Positions 61,566 through 64,000 of a stretch of 64,000 nt of DNA are shown here, piece by piece. The stretch covers positions 1 to 64,000 of the forward strand of contig CAOKOL010000015.1 in NCBI GenBank assembly GCA_948470335.1, read 5' to 3'. Positions within the stretch are counted from its first letter, which is position 1; the number at the start of each line of letters is the position of its first letter. Under the pieces are notes generated by a model. It worked only from the letters and a program-made list of their open reading frames with translations, ran no database searches and was not told the DNA's origin. Both the position numbers and the translations under genes were made by a program. Origin of the DNA: an uncultured Lachnospiraceae bacterium (GTDB lineage Bacteria > Bacillota > Clostridia > Lachnospirales > Lachnospiraceae).

Positions 61566-61620
61566 GTATCACAGGGATTCCTGTCCGCATGACGAAACAT
61601 TTTATAAAGAAGGGATTTTG

Positions 61621-63033
61621 ATGAGCAACTGGCAGATTATGGCCTCAAACTTTTGGAGCCTGGGGATTTATTTCATATTTTTACTGTGGATGTCCGACTT
61701 TCTTCTGGGCAGGCTTCCCAGACAGGGGATCAGGCAGGGGATTCTGTGTACGCTGCTGGGACTGGCGCTGGTGGCAGTGCTGTCCTTTGTCGGGATGGTC
61801 TGCTATCGGATGGGGCTGTGGAAGTGGGGAAACGGCGCAGGGAAACTGATATTTCAGTATTTTATGATCGGCTGCAAGATCCTGTTTCTGCATTTTCTGT
61901 ATCGGACGTCTCTCAGGGACTGCTGTCTGGCGGAGCTGATGACTGAAATCCTCTGCGCTTACGGAGAAATTCTGTCAGAATTTTATTATTATGGAAAGGT
62001 TTTTGATCTGTCGGTGCCAGACCAGCGCCGGACTTATCTGTTCTGGTTTTTGGTGATTGCCCCTGCATGTCTTTTATTCTGCGGGCTGGTAATCGACAGA
62101 TTTGGCCTGGGGAAAATATACAGGAAATGGATGGACCAGGAAGAAGTTCATAAGGGAATTCTGTTTCTGCTTGTCTTTTTTCCTGTGCTGTATGAGCTGC
62201 TGCGAAATGTGATGGTGGGGGATGATTTTGAAAATGTCCATCGTCTGTTTCCGCTGTTTTTTTTGCTGGCCATCCACCTGATTTTTGTCTATGTGGAGCG
62301 GGACCGGCAGCAGAGGCAGTCGATCATTGTCCAGCGGGCCAGTCTCAGGCAGCAGGCCATTTATATTGAAGAAATGGAACAGATGCAGGCGGAACTGCGC
62401 AGGTTCCGCCATGATTTTAAAAATATGATGGCAGGCATGTATCTTCAGGCGAAGGAGGGGGATCTGGATGCCGTCCGGAATTTTATTCAGGAAATGACAG
62501 GGGATTTTGACCGGCAGGTGGGCGGCCAGATCCGGCTGTTAAACCAGTTGAGCAATATCCGCGTGGTGGAAGTGAAAAGTCTTCTTTTGGAGAAGCTGGC
62601 CAGGATGCGGCAGGAAGGAATTTTCTGTGAGCTGGAAGTGATAAGCCCGTTTAAGGCCACTCGGATGCGCAGCACCGACCTGTGCAGATGTCTGGGGATT
62701 CTGGTGGACAATGCGATGGATGAAGTGCGGGGAAGACAGGACGGCCGGATTCATCTGATGATCAGCAGTCAGGACGGCTGTTCCACCTTTCGGGTGAAAA
62801 ATACCCTGTATGGGACGGTGGATTTCGGCCGGTTGGGAACGGCCGGTTATACCACCAAAGGGAGAGGACGGGGAATCGGCCTGGAAAGCTACAGGAAAAT
62901 ACTGGAAAAATATGCGTGTGCCCTTTCCTTTACGGCCATCCAGGACGGATGCTTTGTGCAGGAATTAAAAATTGAGGAGGAATCCACGGATAATCGGGGG
63001 TGGAGAGAGCAGAGACGAGAGGGAAATCACTGA
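61621..63033 (+). CDS. AgrC/VirS-like sensor histidine kinase (GHKL)
   Basis: I chose the ATG at 61621 behind AGAAGGGA; the open frame extends back through the tRNA. The 470-residue protein has six to seven N-terminal helices (residues about 10-220) and then a coiled-coil. The phospho-acceptor His264 lies in ELRRFRHDFKNMMAGM, and a GHKL ATPase domain follows with GILVDNAMDEV near 360 and GRGRGIGLESYRKIL near 418. This HPK10-type layout is that of peptide-pheromone and bacteriocin receptors. The response regulator follows 12 bases later. No AgrD/AgrB-like gene lies in the window; it could be beyond 64 kb. Confidence 0.92.
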   Translation: MSNWQIMASNFWSLGIYFIFLLWMSDFLLGRLPRQGIRQGILCTLLGLALVAVLSFVGMVCYRMGLWKWGNGAGKLIFQYFMIGCKILFLHFLYRTSLRDCCLAELMTEILCAYGEILSEFYYYGKVFDLSVPDQRRTYLFWFLVIAPACLLFCGLVIDRFGLGKIYRKWMDQEEVHKGILFLLVFFPVLYELLRNVMVGDDFENVHRLFPLFFLLAIHLIFVYVERDRQQRQSIIVQRASLRQQAIYIEEMEQMQAELRRFRHDFKNMMAGMYLQAKEGDLDAVRNFIQEMTGDFDRQVGGQIRLLNQLSNIRVVEVKSLLLEKLARMRQEGIFCELEVISPFKATRMRSTDLCRCLGILVDNAMDEVRGRQDGRIHLMISSQDGCSTFRVKNTLYGTVDFGRLGTAGYTTKGRGRGIGLESYRKILEKYACALSFTAIQDGCFVQELKIEEESTDNRGWREQRREGNH

Positions 63034-63045
63034 CGGGAGGAAGCT

Positions 63046-63780
63046 ATGCTGCCGATATATATATGTGAGGATGACAGACAGATTCTGGAAGCAGAACGTG
63101 ACTGGCTGGAGAAGCAGATTTTAATTGAGGAGCTGGATATGGAGATTGCGCTGTGTACGGGAGATCCGCGTAGGCTTTTGGACTGTCTGGACCGGGAACG
63201 CAGACAGGGAATTTATTTTCTGGATGTGGAGTTAAAGGGAGCGGCCATGGACGGCTTCCGGCTGGGGCAGGAGATCCGGAAAAGGGATGCCAGGGGATTT
63301 CTCATATATGTGACGGCCTTTGCGGATTTGGCCTTTGAGACTTTCCGCTATCATCTGGAGGCTTTGGATTATATCTGTAAAGAAAATCCGGAGAAGATGT
63401 ATGTGGGGCTTTCCCGCTGTCTGCGGATTATTATGGAGCGGGTAGGGCGGGAGCAGGACGGGCAGCGGGAATACTTTACCGTCAGGACGCTGGACGTGAT
63501 CCGGCACATTCCGCTGGAGGAAATCCTGTATTTTGCCACTTCCGGGCGGACACACCGGATTGAGCTGCATGCAAAGCAGGAACGGCTGGACTTTATCGGC
63601 AGTATGCAGGAGCTGGAAAAAGGGCTGGAACGGCATTTTATCCGGGTGCATCGGGGGTATCTGGTCCGTGAAGATCAGATCGCCCAGATAGACCGGAAAG
63701 CCAGGGAGGTGGTGCTGAAAAACGGGGAGCGCTGTCCGTTTTCCAGAAAACTGGGGCGGCGTCTTCTGGAGGACGGCTGA
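63046..63780 (+). CDS. AgrA/LytTR-family response regulator
   Basis: The 244-residue protein starts at ATG 63046 behind GGGAGG. The receiver domain has the acidic pair EDD near residue 6, phospho-acceptor Asp60 in GIYFLDVELKG, VTAFADLAFETF near 90, and the conserved Lys in YICKENPEKM near 112. The LytTR DNA-binding domain follows (residues 140-240) with TVRTLDVIRHIPLEEILYFATSG and FIRVHRGYLVREDQIA. Together with the kinase it forms an Agr-like system. It should bind direct repeats upstream of its targets, which are unknown. Confidence 0.94.
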   Translation: MLPIYICEDDRQILEAERDWLEKQILIEELDMEIALCTGDPRRLLDCLDRERRQGIYFLDVELKGAAMDGFRLGQEIRKRDARGFLIYVTAFADLAFETFRYHLEALDYICKENPEKMYVGLSRCLRIIMERVGREQDGQREYFTVRTLDVIRHIPLEEILYFATSGRTHRIELHAKQERLDFIGSMQELEKGLERHFIRVHRGYLVREDQIAQIDRKAREVVLKNGERCPFSRKLGRRLLEDG

Positions 63781-63891
63781 AATTTGTGTTTCTGTCTGAT
63801 TGATGCCGGCCGTGCCATTCAGGCAGCGGAATGACCGTCTGGGCATTTTGTCTCCTTCCGGAGATCATCGGTGATATAATAGCGGGTATGG

Positions 63892-63920
63892 TTGACAGGC
63901 GAAATCTGTCTGCTTTGATA
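63892..63920 (+). promoter_or_regulatory. possible promoter near the window end
   Basis: TTGACA (63892-63897) and TTGATA (63915-63920) are 17 bases apart. It might drive a gene beyond the window. No gene is recognised between 63781 and 64000. Confidence 0.35.
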
Positions 63921-64000
63921 AGCCTGTATTCGGATGTGTCCTGTCTGTGTCCTTGCAATCGAAGCCTGCCTTTTTACCGGAGGCCGGGATCAAGGGGCGT

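Noticed and set aside
61501..61620. N-terminal extension of the histidine kinase through the tRNA terminator
   Set aside because: The open frame begins inside the tRNA; the ATG at 61621 has a proper ribosome site and starts the first membrane helix.

Overview
The window looks like a chromosomal segment of a spore-forming, probably motile, anaerobic Clostridia, most likely a Lachnospiraceae. The reasons are a complete spoIIIAA-AH sporulation operon, PyrK-linked (class 1B) PyrD, an iron-sulfur/siroheme sulfite reductase-like protein, a ferredoxin-tailed aldo/keto reductase, non-pyrrolysine MttB-family methyltransferases, two chemoreceptors, Gram-positive ribosome binding sites and frequent TTG/GTG starts. 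No rRNA, insertion sequence, phage module or CRISPR array was seen. One tRNA (Arg, ACG) is present.

Layout. 0-11.2 kb: the end of a surface-polysaccharide cluster. It has an AT-rich part (epimerase tail, GT4 glycosyltransferase, Wzy-like polymerase, GT-A glycosyltransferase, Wzx-like flippase, MBOAT acyltransferase broken at a G8 tract, SGNH/DltD-like partner), then capE-capF-capG for UDP-N-acetyl-L-fucosamine. 11.4-12.9 kb: an AlbA_2/ATPase-like regulator with a 13-bp tandem repeat inside its gene. 13-14.5 kb: a chemoreceptor pseudogene. 14.6-20.9 kb: a quaternary-amine type cluster (TetR regulator, intact MttB-like, truncated MttB-like, frameshifted MFS, BCCT transporter) with matching palindromic operators on divergent promoters. 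21.1-26.9 kb: spoIIIA operon. 27-32.3 kb: pyrC, an intact chemoreceptor and an S8 protease. 32.3-43 kb: a low-GC accessory stretch with an Rpn-like protein, orphan and decayed genes, a BlaI/BlaR1-type pair, and a candidate defence module (DUF262 protein with a sigma-1.1-like N-terminus, DUF3696-type ATPase, frameshifted small third gene). 43-57.4 kb: MscS channel, CoA-disulfide-reductase/rhodanese enzyme, a WYL regulator with three matching operators, SPL-type radical SAM enzyme, TipAS-type MerR regulator, pyrK-pyrD, PadR/DUF2812 pair, sulfite reductase-like protein, AKR with its MerR regulator, Xre/membrane-protein pair, and a small FakA-domain protein. 57.5-61.2 kb: cobalamin riboswitch, cbiMN, and a convergent cbiQO. 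61.4-64 kb: tRNA-Arg and an AgrC/AgrA-like two-component pair.

The observations most worth following are: (1) the DUF262 / DUF3696-ATPase / small-protein cassette; (2) a three-site WYL regulon whose 19-bp palindromes overlap the promoters of the WYL gene and a radical SAM gene; (3) two potentially switchable genes, MBOAT at G8 and the AlbA_2 regulator at six 13-bp units; (4) the twin-operator MttB cluster. Several genes carry single-base frameshifts in short homopolymers. Each could be real or a sequencing/assembly error, and the sequence alone cannot tell which.
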